Assembly (NCBI GenBank): GCA_900539715.1
Contig: UQDA01000004.1
Coordinates: 89,578 to 153,577 of the forward strand
Direction of reading: 5' to 3'
Source of the DNA: an uncultured Lachnospiraceae bacterium
Lineage (GTDB): Bacteria > Bacillota > Clostridia > Lachnospirales > Lachnospiraceae
Length of the DNA: 64,000 bases
Below the pieces are notes generated by a model that did not search any database, had not been told where the DNA came from, and worked only from the letters and a program-made list of their open reading frames with translations. Of the stretch, positions 25,372 through 34,619 are shown one piece after another (position 1 is the first letter of the stretch; the number at the start of each line of letters is the position of its first letter). Position numbers and translations under genes: made by a program.

Positions 25372-27027
25372 CTAACGGCTGAAATAGTCGTTTACATAAT
25401 CCTGGCAAAGCTGCTTATATTCTCCGCACTTTAAGTTTTCCAGTGTCTTTAAATGCTCCTGCCACTTTGCTTCATCCACGCCATTGATGATGGAATCTGC
25501 AACAAATTTATTCAGGTAAGTATCGATATCTGTTTTCAGGATGACTCTTCTCTCCTCATTTGTCGGATCAGAAGACATTCCGGAAGGAAGACCCTTTACT
25601 GCCATCGGAAGCATTTCACCCAGAGCCACCTTACGATAGTTCGGTGTAGGTGTTTCCGGATCATCTACCATCAGCTGATCGTAGTTCTGTCTCCACAGAG
25701 AAGGAGTTGTGCCTGCAAAGCTCTCTGCGTTTCTGTATTCTCCGCCATTGGAGTATCCGCCGGCAGCCTCCAGAACCTCAGGCTTCATCAGAATCCACTG
25801 ATATTTCTCCTCGCCGTCTGCTTCTACCTTTTTCCATCTTACATCTTCTGCACCACGCCCCCACAGAAGAGCTTCTTCAACAGAAGAGTTGATATAGTCA
25901 TACCATCTGATCAGCGCTTCAGGGTTCTTACATGCATTTGTGATTACGAAGTTATCGCCGGGATATGCATTGTTCTGACATACCATCTGTTTGCCATCTG
26001 CACCTTTCAGCAGCGGAAGCGGAACATATCTGTCTGCATCGGATGTTCCATCTCCGTTATTCACGCCGCTGTCACTTCCGGTATAGTTGATATGCATACC
26101 GATCACATCGCCTGCAGCACCCTTGGAATCATACTGCTCCTGGCTCATCGTAAATACATCTTTGTCAATCAGGCCTTCTTTATACAGATCGCTTAAGTAA
26201 ACAAGGCAATCATAGTAGCCCTGCTCCTCCGGGCTGAATACAACTGTGTTATCTTCTTTTAAGAAAACATGGCTTGCATTTTCTACAACACCCCAGGGTC
26301 CGAAGAAGTTCTCGATTGCATTTGCCCAACCCCATACGTTCATAAATGTAAACGGAATCTCATCCTTCTGGCCGTTTCCATTGGGATCCTGATCTCTAAA
26401 CGCTACCAGAACCTCTTTTAACTCTTCCGGAGTTGTCGGCATTTCCAGATTCAGCGCCTTTAACCAGTCTCTGTTGATCCAGCACAGAGAGTCTATCATA
26501 TTAGAGAAGGATTCATCGCCGATCGGCATGCAGCGGATCTGTCCGTCCGGAGCGATCAGGCTGTTCGGATAATCATCTCTTGTCTCAAAAAATGCACTTA
26601 CGTTCGGAGCATAGTCTGTCATATAATCATCCCATGCAACAAGCTGCTCATAATACTTGGATACATCCACGCCGCCGCAGATTGCATCCGGTAAGCTGTC
26701 GGTGCTGAATAATATGTTGATCTTCTCTGCCCATCCGGACTTCGGGATTTCTACCCATTCAATATGGATTCCGGTTTCCTCTTCCGTCCGCTTAACGCAT
26801 TCACGCTCTGCCGCTGCTTTTAACTCACTTGTCTGAGGTACTGCAATGGTAAAAGTAATGGGTTCATTTACAATCGGAAGCCCCTCTTTATTTACCGTCA
26901 CCTCACTGGCCTGTGCAGCCGCTGTCGCCTTCTCCTCTTCCTTTCCGCCGCATCCTGTCAGCAGCCCCGCTGCCATAGATGCTGTCAGAAGAATCGCTGT
27001 CAATCTGGTTACATCTTTCTTTTTCAT
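25372..27027 (-). CDS. Extracellular solute-binding lipoprotein (LipO/YtcQ type)
   Basis: Sugar-binding lipoprotein that feeds the two permeases downstream. The signal peptide ends in the lipobox LLTGC (Cys about residue 26 from the chosen start), followed by a Gly/Glu/Ala linker. The mature part is a long family 1-type binding protein (551 residues in total). A calcium-loop-like DQDPNGNGQKDEIPF is visible near the middle, as in other large oligosaccharide-binding proteins. AGGAGG lies 6 nt before the ATG at 27027; the GTG two codons earlier overlaps that site. A 390-nt regulatory region precedes it, beyond which lies the membrane-bound AraC sensor. Confidence 0.93.
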   Translation of the reverse strand: MKKKDVTRLTAILLTASMAAGLLTGCGGKEEEKATAAAQASEVTVNKEGLPIVNEPITFTIAVPQTSELKAAAERECVKRTEEETGIHIEWVEIPKSGWAEKINILFSTDSLPDAICGGVDVSKYYEQLVAWDDYMTDYAPNVSAFFETRDDYPNSLIAPDGQIRCMPIGDESFSNMIDSLCWINRDWLKALNLEMPTTPEELKEVLVAFRDQDPNGNGQKDEIPFTFMNVWGWANAIENFFGPWGVVENASHVFLKEDNTVVFSPEEQGYYDCLVYLSDLYKEGLIDKDVFTMSQEQYDSKGAAGDVIGMHINYTGSDSGVNNGDGTSDADRYVPLPLLKGADGKQMVCQNNAYPGDNFVITNACKNPEALIRWYDYINSSVEEALLWGRGAEDVRWKKVEADGEEKYQWILMKPEVLEAAGGYSNGGEYRNAESFAGTTPSLWRQNYDQLMVDDPETPTPNYRKVALGEMLPMAVKGLPSGMSSDPTNEERRVILKTDIDTYLNKFVADSIINGVDEAKWQEHLKTLENLKCGEYKQLCQDYVNDYFSR

Positions 27028-27352
27028 ATACACCCTCCTGATATGTGATTTATCTTTGCTCCCGTCCCTGACTTTTCTTTACCGGTCCGGGCGCCCTTGA
27101 GCTGATATCAGAATATCTCATTTCTCTTCCTGTGTCTATCGTCCTTTGTTGAATGTTTTGTGCATCTTTTTCTGTTTTTGGCATTTTTTATGCCATAAAT
27201 TCAACAAGATAATGTCTTTTCTTTCATTTTTGAATGGCAATTCAACATCGTTTGATAAAACACGATAGCAAAACGCCAAAATCATTTTATTTTTCAACAA
27301 TATGTCTATGTATTTTATTTTGAAAGGTTATAAATCCGCTGCTGCCTGACGC
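27028..27352 (-). promoter_or_regulatory. Leader/promoter region of the ABC operon with repeated TTCAACA boxes
   Basis: AT-rich non-coding region with no ORF. TTCAACA(A/T) boxes occur at 27200-27207, 27241-27248 and 27293-27300, and the same 8-mer inverted occurs at 27146-27153; spacings are 41-54 bp. A small dyad TGGCAT-N5-ATGCCA lies at about 27179-27195. These are candidate binding sites for the AraC-type sensor next door. No convincing -35/-10 pair could be fixed. Confidence 0.45.
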
Positions 27353-27411
27353 AAAAATCCCCGGCTGACGCACGCCTCTATCCTCTGGGCGCTCCTCAGC
27401 CGGGGATTTTT
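27353..27411 (-). terminator. Intrinsic terminator after the AraC sensor gene
   Basis: Perfect 16-bp arms (AAAAATCCCCGGCTGA and complement) with a 27-nt loop and a T-rich 3' side, just beyond the sensor stop codon. Confidence 0.85.
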
Positions 27412-27417
27412 CTCCCG

Positions 27418-29385
27418 CTACAGATTTTCCCTGTATTCCTTCGGTGTCATTCCTTCATATTTTTTAAACATAACCGCAAATCCCGTACTGCTCCCATACT
27501 GTAAAAGCTCTGCAATCTCTCCGACCTTCAAATCGCTGTCACGCAAAAGCTGCTTTGCCTTTTCCAGTTTTATCTGATCCACATATGCGGAAATACTGAC
27601 TCCCATATTTTTTTTGAAAAAGTGGCTCAAATTTGAAACTGACGTATCGAAGCTGGCAGCCATGTATTTGGCTGAAAACCCCGGATCAAGATAATGCTCG
27701 TGCAGATATGCCAAAACGTCCGTAATACTCCGCTTGCGGCATCCTGCCTCTGCTTCCGTTCCTTCCTTCGGCGCGGTCCTGTGCCTGCGCTCTTCCAACG
27801 CCATGTCGAATATGTTTAAAACATCCTGTCTGGAAAAAGACCTGTTCCTGACAAGGGCATAAAATTTTCTCGAATCCAGTCCCAGCATGTACAGCGTCTC
27901 AAAGCTTGCCAATATTGCTGTAACTTCCTCCGACTCCGAGATTATCTCCCGTATCTCCCTTAAAATGATATCTACCCGGGATTCTTCCCCAAGGGCAACG
28001 GCATCCTTTAGCGCTTCCATCTCCATCCGCGGATAATCATCCACGCTGCTGTACGTTCTTTTTATCTTCCGGATCGTCATCTCATAAGATTCCTTTATCT
28101 TTCCGATATCCGAAATGATAGCGCCCCTTTCAAATCTCGCACCCGCCTCCGCAAATGCGTCAAGTTTTTTCTCTATCGATTCTTTTTCTTCACAGCTCAG
28201 CACGAGCCACATATAAATATCCCCGAACAGGTTTATCTTGTATGCGCTCGAAAATCCATCTTCCCGCTTCATCGCAACAAAATAATCCTTCAAATCCTCG
28301 TTGCATGCCGATTTCGGAAACAGGATGATATACTGACTCTTTCTATCCACATGAACGCCGCTTGCCAGACATTTTTCCCACAGTTCATCCCCCTTTTGAA
28401 TATCCAGCGTCAGCAGCTCGTACAGACAGCTCTCTGCCTGCAGCGCATTTTTCTCATCTTCCAGAGCCGCCGAATGACCGACAATATCCTGAAATATTAC
28501 ATATCGCTTTCTTGAATAGAACAGTGCGAGCACAATGCCTACCGCCAATGATACTCCTATCCAGAGCACATAGCTTTTCAGATAACGGACGCTGTCAGAT
28601 ATTATCTCTTTTTTGGAAGCCAGATTCCATATCGTAAAGCCGTTTGCCACATCCTGACGATAGATTTCATAGTCGTCCTCCGACCAGTCCGCTATCTTAT
28701 CTGTGCTCTGATAAAGTACCTCATCCTGCCATGTGATAGCCGTAATGCCTTCCACACCTCTCGGTGCAAACTGTTCCATCAGCTTCTCTCTGCTGACTGT
28801 CACAAGAAGATACTGTCCCTTGCTCCCCGTACGTTCCATTTCCAGTTTGCTGCGCAGGCTGAAGGCTATCACCATTCCGTCCCTTGTTCCGGCATAAAAC
28901 GATGCCCTTCCTGCAGCCATGCCGCGCTCCTTCGCCTCATCCAGTATCTTATTGTCCATCCGGCATCGTCCGGCAAAAAAGATATCTTCTTCATAGGTGC
29001 CTTCAGAGCTGAATATCTTCTGCTCATCCATATTATAAAAATACAGCTTATCCACAAAGGGAAGGGCTCCTTCTTTATTTCTCAGGTCCTGCATGATATC
29101 CAGATATGTAACCGGGAATCCCAGCCCATATGATGCCGGGCTGTAAACCTTACTGTATCGACAGTCGTTATACTGAAGAAGGATGACAGACATTTCCTGA
29201 TCCCAATACTTACTCTGGCTCTCTGTCTTGAGCTCCACCTCCGTCATAACGCGCTCAAGATTGTGCTGCCTTACTACAAAAAAGGTGCTGAAAGCCACGA
29301 TCAACATAGGGATCAGCAAAATAATATGATAGTTAATGATAAAAGAAAGATAATTTTCCCGTTTGCTGTTTACTCTGTTTTTCAT
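27418..29385 (-). CDS. Membrane-bound sensor/AraC-family transcriptional regulator
   Basis: One-component regulator joining an extracellular sensor to an AraC DNA-binding domain, of the type usually paired with LplB/LplC importers. From the chosen ATG the first membrane helix is at about 15-37 (IILLIPMLIVAFSTFFVV). An extracellular Cache-like domain follows to about 280. The second helix is SYVLWIGVSLAVGIVLALFY, and a cytoplasmic linker precedes the HTH_18 domain in the last 100 residues (YMAASFDTSVSNLSHFFKK, VGEIAELLQYGSSTGFAVMFKKYEGMTPKEYR). A promoter with its start site at about 29438 favours the ATG at 29385 (655 residues) over the earlier ATG at 29436. It probably senses a sugar outside the cell and activates the ABC operon. 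A 5-codon uORF overlaps its start. Confidence 0.9.
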   Translation of the reverse strand: MKNRVNSKRENYLSFIINYHIILLIPMLIVAFSTFFVVRQHNLERVMTEVELKTESQSKYWDQEMSVILLQYNDCRYSKVYSPASYGLGFPVTYLDIMQDLRNKEGALPFVDKLYFYNMDEQKIFSSEGTYEEDIFFAGRCRMDNKILDEAKERGMAAGRASFYAGTRDGMVIAFSLRSKLEMERTGSKGQYLLVTVSREKLMEQFAPRGVEGITAITWQDEVLYQSTDKIADWSEDDYEIYRQDVANGFTIWNLASKKEIISDSVRYLKSYVLWIGVSLAVGIVLALFYSRKRYVIFQDIVGHSAALEDEKNALQAESCLYELLTLDIQKGDELWEKCLASGVHVDRKSQYIILFPKSACNEDLKDYFVAMKREDGFSSAYKINLFGDIYMWLVLSCEEKESIEKKLDAFAEAGARFERGAIISDIGKIKESYEMTIRKIKRTYSSVDDYPRMEMEALKDAVALGEESRVDIILREIREIISESEEVTAILASFETLYMLGLDSRKFYALVRNRSFSRQDVLNIFDMALEERRHRTAPKEGTEAEAGCRKRSITDVLAYLHEHYLDPGFSAKYMAASFDTSVSNLSHFFKKNMGVSISAYVDQIKLEKAKQLLRDSDLKVGEIAELLQYGSSTGFAVMFKKYEGMTPKEYRENL

Positions 29386-29444
29386 ACCAGTTTTTCCATT
29401 TCCCCTCTTATCATTATATAATGTGCCAGATTTCAAGCACCATT

Positions 29445-29473
29445 ACTATAGCATATCTCGTCAATCTAAACAA
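29445..29473 (-). promoter_or_regulatory. Promoter of the AraC sensor gene
   Basis: TTGTTT and TATAGT are separated by 17 nt, with an extended -10 TGC, overlapping the last codons of the heparinase-like gene on the same strand. Confidence 0.7.
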
Positions 29474-31559
29474 TACAAATCTTTACTTCAATGTAATGTT
29501 GTTTTTTCTTCTGCGTTATGAATGTCACATGATACTGATCTTCCATGGATACGCGGAATGCTTCCTCTACGCCTTCGTTTACATCTGTCCCGAAACGCCC
29601 TGTAATATCCGGCGTCCCGCAAAAGGCCTTATCCGGAAATACGACCGCGCGCTCGCCCCCATGTTCTAAGACAAGCGTCCCGTCCTCCTGCAAAGCCGGT
29701 CTGTCCAGCATATGAAGGAGCCATGAAATTTCGCACGCTTCTTTTGACCTTATCTCATCTCTGATCACCAGCTCTTTTTCAGTCAGTTCAAACGAGCGCT
29801 CATAAAATTCCAGCATCGGATAAGCCTCCCGAAGGTCCAGCCTCAAAAAAAACCGTTTATTTTCCTCATGTTTCCAGTCTGTGAATCTTCCTGCCGCCCG
29901 GAAGCTGTCCGTTTCCTGTCCTCTTCCGTTCACCAGAATACAATTGTGCGCCTTTGTCGTCCTGGTCCAGTTCCTGTGATGTTTTGTTCCCCAGCACCGT
30001 CCAAAATAACCGGACGGTGTAATAAGTACCTTATTATTCCGGATGAGCGCAAAGGATCCCTGATCCGCATGCTGATGACTTACGGACCCAAATCTGCTCG
30101 CCCGCACTAAAAGCCCGGTACCATGCGCCTGATCCGCAACATTTGTCTGACAGCTTGCCAATCCGGCTCCCTCAAATACCGCCATAGCACAAGCCTCTCC
30201 GGTCAACCCCCGCTCCGGCATTCTTCCCTCCGGCAAAAACACATCCAGAAGATGCAGCTCAAACAGCTCCGGCGCCGCATATTGCTCTGCCTTTATACGA
30301 GCCTCCTCCGGTCCGAACCGCTCTGCATATAACCGGAACGGATTCTGCGCAAAAAATCCCTTCCATTCCGGATCTTCACTCCCGCACCAATATCCGTCTC
30401 CAAAGGGATGGTTTTCTCTTTCTTTTTCCGCAAAATGAAGCAAAAACTGCGGCAGACGCTGATAAAACGGCCTATCCAGAAAACGGACGTCCGCAAACCT
30501 CTCTACCGCCATAAAAAACAGCAGATACCATTTCGTATAACTGGAAGCATAAAAAGGTCCTTCTGCCCAGCCACCGTCTGCCGTACCGTAAAACGGAAAA
30601 ATACCTCCGTAGATTTCCAGCGCATAAGAAAGCCAGCGTATCAGTATCTCTTCCTTAATATATGTGCTTCCTTTCAGCACAAGCGCCGCCTCCCCCAGAT
30701 AAGCCGGAAGCCGTCCCGCATGGGAATCTCCGGGATTTTCCGCAAAATCAAGAGCACGCAGCCGTTCCTCACACTGTTCCGCATAGGCAATTATCGTCTT
30801 TTCTGCGATATATCTTTGCTGATCTGTCAAAATGTCATAAAGCATATCATACACTGCAGGGATACAACGCGCATTGCTCAAACCAATTTCATCATTCCAG
30901 GGCGCATTTACCGCACAGGGACCATCCGGATTCCAGCTGCATATTGTCAAAAGCAGCTCCTTTGCCTTTTTTCCTGCCCCTTCATCCCCCAAAAGAGCAT
31001 ATCCCAGCGCGCATGCCACCATATCCCTGTCGCAGTATTCCCGGTATTCTCCGAAATACTCCCTGTACGGCAGTCCATCCTCAAAGCTGTAAAAAAGCGG
31101 AGGCTTTGGGAGTTCCCGCGCACATGCCGCCTCGATATTTCTTTTTAACACCTCTGTTTCCGCTTTTCTCTTTTTCAGGATTCCCGGAATATCCTCCTTA
31201 AAAAACAGATGCCTCGGGCGGACATCCGGCACAGCACAAAACACGCTCTCTGCATCCTTCCTCAAAATCACTGCCGCATTTTCGCTGATGACAAATTCCT
31301 GCCAGCCGCGCTCCTCTTCTCCGCACAAAAGATTCCAGCGATATTTTCCCGGCTTTAACGGTTCTTTCGGGACAACATGATTTTTTTCCGTTTCCGCTTC
31401 AAAAACGATCTTGCCGCTCCTATCCTGCACAACGACACGATACTTTTTTTCTTTTCCATCCCGCAAAAACGAAAATACCGGCGGTGTTTCCTCTATCACC
31501 GCCCCATCTGCCGGAGCCGGAAAAATCTGACTGCCTGACGTTCTTTTTTGCTCCAGCAT
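29466..31559 (-). CDS. Heparinase II/III-like polysaccharide lyase with N-terminal DUF4962-type domain
   Basis: Predicted polysaccharide lyase or related enzyme acting on uronate-containing glycans. The N-terminal 110 residues look like a beta-sandwich (APADGAVIEETPPVFSF, YRWNLLCGEEERGWQEF). An alpha/alpha-toroid covers about 120-420 (PWNDEIGLSNARC, ENPGDSHAGRLPAYLGEAAL, GTADGGWAEGPFYASSY). The heparinase II/III beta-sandwich carries FGSVSHQHADQGSFALI and the WGTKHHRNWTRTTKAHNCILVNG metal/His region. At 697 residues without a signal peptide it should be cytoplasmic. The acyltransferase gene lies 12 nt upstream. The precise PL family and substrate cannot be fixed from sequence alone. Confidence 0.88.
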   Translation of the reverse strand: MLEQKRTSGSQIFPAPADGAVIEETPPVFSFLRDGKEKKYRVVVQDRSGKIVFEAETEKNHVVPKEPLKPGKYRWNLLCGEEERGWQEFVISENAAVILRKDAESVFCAVPDVRPRHLFFKEDIPGILKKRKAETEVLKRNIEAACARELPKPPLFYSFEDGLPYREYFGEYREYCDRDMVACALGYALLGDEGAGKKAKELLLTICSWNPDGPCAVNAPWNDEIGLSNARCIPAVYDMLYDILTDQQRYIAEKTIIAYAEQCEERLRALDFAENPGDSHAGRLPAYLGEAALVLKGSTYIKEEILIRWLSYALEIYGGIFPFYGTADGGWAEGPFYASSYTKWYLLFFMAVERFADVRFLDRPFYQRLPQFLLHFAEKERENHPFGDGYWCGSEDPEWKGFFAQNPFRLYAERFGPEEARIKAEQYAAPELFELHLLDVFLPEGRMPERGLTGEACAMAVFEGAGLASCQTNVADQAHGTGLLVRASRFGSVSHQHADQGSFALIRNNKVLITPSGYFGRCWGTKHHRNWTRTTKAHNCILVNGRGQETDSFRAAGRFTDWKHEENKRFFLRLDLREAYPMLEFYERSFELTEKELVIRDEIRSKEACEISWLLHMLDRPALQEDGTLVLEHGGERAVVFPDKAFCGTPDITGRFGTDVNEGVEEAFRVSMEDQYHVTFITQKKKQHYIEVKICIV

Positions 31560-31571
31560 CTCTCATTCCCC

Positions 31572-32222
31572 CTATTCCCAGCAATATTCTCCGCTCTCGG
31601 CATCTATCCTTCCAATCTGTCGGGCAGGGATTCCCGCCATAATTGCATAATCCGGCGTACTTTTTGTCACAACGGAATTGGCGCATATAAGATTACATCT
31701 CCCAAGCTTCACACCGCCCGTTATCGTTACGTTGGAAGCAAGCCAGCTTCCCTCTCCTATCCTGATGCTGTCATCCCCGTCCGCCTCTGTCCGTGCACTG
31801 AACCAGCCTGTTTTGGCATCGAATTTGTGATTGCCTGCCGCCAGCGAGCAATGTGGACCTATCAGGGTATTTTCCCCTATCGTTACATTTCCATTTACAT
31901 AACTATATAATCCGATAAACACATTGCTGCCGATATTATCCCGGTCATGTACCCGTATGATAGCCCCCGGAGCAACCCGGATATTTCTTCCTCCAAATCC
32001 CAGCACTTCTGCCCTCCGGCAGTTATCCGCTTCATTGTCGCTGCGGTTGGCATACTCCGTCAAAGCTGCAAACAGCTCATCAGACAATATCAGTCTGCCG
32101 TCTTCCCCTTCCTTTGCAAGCCCTGCCCCTATCAGCTTTTCCATATCCATTTCAAAAGTCCCCTTTCCTTTTAAGCCGTCGTCATCCAAATTTTTCGCCG
32201 GCTTGTCGTACCCCTTCGACAT
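31572..32222 (-). CDS. Hexapeptide-repeat acyltransferase
   Basis: Left-handed beta-helix acyltransferase of the LacA/Maa/NodL-like group, probably O-acetylating a sugar with acetyl-CoA. The hexapeptide repeats run from about residue 80 to 200, including IRVAPGAIIRVHDRDNIG, VTIGENTLIGPHCSL, WLASNVTITGGVKLG and the closing DYAIMAGIPARQIG. The AAGNHKFD loop holds the expected catalytic His. At 216 residues it has an unusual N-terminal extension (about 70 residues). It begins the short operon with the heparinase-like gene, 12 nt downstream. Acetylating a monosaccharide to dispose of it or protect it is a possibility, not a demonstrated role. Confidence 0.85.
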   Translation of the reverse strand: MSKGYDKPAKNLDDDGLKGKGTFEMDMEKLIGAGLAKEGEDGRLILSDELFAALTEYANRSDNEADNCRRAEVLGFGGRNIRVAPGAIIRVHDRDNIGSNVFIGLYSYVNGNVTIGENTLIGPHCSLAAGNHKFDAKTGWFSARTEADGDDSIRIGEGSWLASNVTITGGVKLGRCNLICANSVVTKSTPDYAIMAGIPARQIGRIDAESGEYCWE

Positions 32223-32290
32223 TTTATCATTATAATACTTCTATCTTATTATAAATTCCGGAATACCCAAAAACCCTGCAAATATATTGC

Positions 32291-32335
32291 AAAAAAGGGG
32301 ATTTTCTGCGCTATTGCCTGCAGAAAATCCCCTTT
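32291..32335 (-). terminator. Intrinsic terminator of the fuc operon
   Basis: Perfect 16-bp arms (AAAGGGGATTTTCTGC and complement), a 10-nt loop and six T on the minus strand, 60 nt beyond the fucA stop. Confidence 0.9.
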
Positions 32336-32395
32336 GTTTTTATTCTTTATATTCAGTTCCGGATACATCCAGTCAATGTAACCGCTCCGTTATCC

Positions 32396-33091
32396 TCAAT
32401 CCTGTCCGTTAGGATATTTCTTATAACCCGGATGACGTCCGGTCACCTTATAACCCTCACGCATGGAAATAAGACGGTCGATATTTTCTCTGGAAAGCTC
32501 TTTCGCTCCGCCAAGCAGATGGGCATTTAAGCTTATCTTTGCGAACAGCTCCATTGTCTCCATCCTGTAATATGCTGTCGTCACATCTGCACCTACAGTC
32601 AGTGCGCCGTGATTCTGCAAAAGCAGGGCATCATGCTTTCCGAGATACGGTGCAATAGCTTCCGGTACTTCATTTGTGGAAGGCGTTCCGTAAGGAGTTA
32701 CCGGGATAGAGCCCAGAGCGATCACAGTCTCTATCATAGAATATTCATCCAGCGCCTTGTTCGCTACAGCAAATCCGGTTGCCACAGGCGGATGCGCGTG
32801 TACAACTGCGCCCACATCCTCGCGCTCCTTATAGCAGCGAAGGTGCATCTTTATCTCGGAGGACGGACGATATCCTTCCTCTGCCTCCAGAATATTGCCT
32901 GTCCCATCGATAACAACGAGCTTTTCAGGTGTGATAAAGCTCTTGCTGATGCCAGTGGGCGTCGCCAGATATACATTGTCGGAAAGACGTGCAGAAACGT
33001 TTCCGTCATTGGCTGCAACCCAGCCAAGCTGCCACATCTTATGGCATACGTCACATATCTGCTCGCGCAGTTCCATTTCTTTCATACTCAT
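32396..33091 (-). CDS. fucA: L-fuculose-phosphate aldolase (class II)
   Basis: Zinc-dependent aldolase cleaving L-fuculose-1-phosphate to dihydroxyacetone phosphate and L-lactaldehyde. Motifs are WVAANDGNVSARL for phosphate binding, the RPSSEIKMH catalytic Glu segment, the zinc-binding VVHAHPP and the later LLQNHGALTVG with another zinc His. At 231 residues it is typical of the AraD/FucA family. Rhamnulose-1-phosphate or ribulose-5-phosphate activity cannot be excluded from sequence, but the adjacent fucose isomerase points to fuculose. It is the last gene of the operon and lies 48 nt after the kinase gene. Lactaldehyde would be reduced to 1,2-propanediol; no microcompartment genes are in the window. 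Confidence 0.9.
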   Translation of the reverse strand: MSMKEMELREQICDVCHKMWQLGWVAANDGNVSARLSDNVYLATPTGISKSFITPEKLVVIDGTGNILEAEEGYRPSSEIKMHLRCYKEREDVGAVVHAHPPVATGFAVANKALDEYSMIETVIALGSIPVTPYGTPSTNEVPEAIAPYLGKHDALLLQNHGALTVGADVTTAYYRMETMELFAKISLNAHLLGGAKELSRENIDRLISMREGYKVTGRHPGYKKYPNGQD

Positions 33092-33139
33092 ATCGATTTT
33101 CTCCTTTATTTTCCCGTGACGATTTTGTGATTTTCCTCG

Positions 33140-34600
33140 TCACATCCACTTTTCCTTCTGCCGTGCACATATCTCGTCCCAATCCTGATGTCCGGATGGT
33201 TCGTATACGACCGGTGTTTCGGAAGCCGCCACGAGACGGCGTATCTCTTCCTGACCGGAAAGCTCTCCGGAAGCGGCAAGCTGTATCGCCAGATTTCCGT
33301 ACACTGTCGCCTCGACAGGACCTGCGTATACCGGAATCCCGCACACGTCTGCCACCGCCTGGCATAAAAGCCGGCTCTGGCTGCCGCCGCCCACAAGATA
33401 GAGCGCCGGGAAGCTGCGCCCCGTGCAGAGGCTTATCTCTTCCAGCGCCATCCGGTATTTCAGCGCAAGGCTCTCATGAATACAACGCACAATCTGCCCT
33501 GGCGTCTCCGGGACGAACTGTCCTGTTTTCGCACAATATTCCCGTATCCTTCCCGGAATATCGCCCGGCGCCACAAACACCGGATCGTCCGGGTCTACAA
33601 AGCAACGTGCGCTCTCTTCCTTTGCAGCCATCTGATCAAGCTCCCCGAAGCCGTATTCCTTTCCCTCGCGTATCCACTGCCTGCGGCTTTCCTGAACAAG
33701 CCACAGACCGATGATATTTTTCAGGAAAGAGGTCTCTCCGCCGAAAGCTCCTTCATTTGTGATATTGCAGCGCAGGGAATCCCCGTTGATAGCAGGTTTT
33801 TCAAGCTGCGTCCCCACGAGTGACCATGTGCCGCAGCTGACAAAAGCGAAATCCCCCTTTGCAGGAACTGCTGCCAGCGCGCACTGGGTATCGTGCCCCG
33901 CCACTGCAATAACTTCCGTACCGCAAAGTCCCAGTTCTTCCTGTAAAGATGCTTTGAGCCTCCCCAGCTTTGTTCCCGGCATCTTTACCGGGGCAAACAG
34001 CTTTCGCGGAAGTCCCAGACCGTCTATCACCTCTTTGGACCACTCTTTTGTGCAGGCATCCAGAAGCTGCGTCGTAGACGCCATCGTATATTCGCTGCAC
34101 GCCTCTCCCGACAGATAGTAGTTGAACAGATCAGGCATCAGGAGCAGACGATCTGCCCGTTCCAGAAGCTCTGGTCTGTTTTTCTGCAGGGACAGCAGCT
34201 GGAATGCGGTATTTATCTCCATAAACTGGTTGCCCGTTATCTCATAAAACCGTTCCCCGGGAAACTTTGCAAATGCTTCCTCCAGCATTCCCGCCGTCCG
34301 TGCGTCACGGTAATGGACCGGATTTTCCAGAAGAAATCCGCTTTTATCCACAAGACCAAAATCCACGCCCCAGGTATCCACTCCGATGCTGTCAGCCCCC
34401 GCCTGTGCCGCCTTTCTCATTCCATTTTTCAGCTCCATGTACAAACGCAGGAAATCCCAGTAAAAGGTACCGTTTAAGGTCACCGGGTCGTTGGAAAAAC
34501 GGTGAAGCTGCGACACTGTGATCTTGCTGCCGTCAAACTCTCCCAGCATGACTCTGGCGCCGGAAGCGCCAAAGTCTGCCGCAAGCATTCTCTTATTCAT
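33140..34600 (-). CDS. FGGY carbohydrate kinase, probable L-fuculokinase (rhamnulokinase-like sequence)
   Basis: ATP-dependent sugar kinase phosphorylating a ketose at C1. FGGY-family segments are the N-terminal AADFGASGARVMLGEFDG, DSIGVDTWGVDFGLVD with the catalytic Asp, AGHDTQCALAAVPA, SCGTWSLVGTQL and the adenosine-binding LYLVGGGSQSRLL. The overall sequence looks more like RhaB-type rhamnulokinase than the Escherichia coli FucK. Its position directly between fucose isomerase and fuculose-phosphate aldolase genes supports L-fuculose as the substrate. The 486-residue length is normal. GGAG precedes the ATG, 19 nt after fucI. Confidence 0.88.
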   Translation of the reverse strand: MNKRMLAADFGASGARVMLGEFDGSKITVSQLHRFSNDPVTLNGTFYWDFLRLYMELKNGMRKAAQAGADSIGVDTWGVDFGLVDKSGFLLENPVHYRDARTAGMLEEAFAKFPGERFYEITGNQFMEINTAFQLLSLQKNRPELLERADRLLLMPDLFNYYLSGEACSEYTMASTTQLLDACTKEWSKEVIDGLGLPRKLFAPVKMPGTKLGRLKASLQEELGLCGTEVIAVAGHDTQCALAAVPAKGDFAFVSCGTWSLVGTQLEKPAINGDSLRCNITNEGAFGGETSFLKNIIGLWLVQESRRQWIREGKEYGFGELDQMAAKEESARCFVDPDDPVFVAPGDIPGRIREYCAKTGQFVPETPGQIVRCIHESLALKYRMALEEISLCTGRSFPALYLVGGGSQSRLLCQAVADVCGIPVYAGPVEATVYGNLAIQLAASGELSGQEEIRRLVAASETPVVYEPSGHQDWDEICARQKEKWM

Positions 34601-34619
34601 AAATGCTCCTTTTTACTTT

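Noticed and set aside
25453..26196. 247-residue antisense frame over the solute-binding protein gene
   Set aside because: No ribosome-binding site or family pattern, while the minus-strand gene has a lipobox and full-length family fit.
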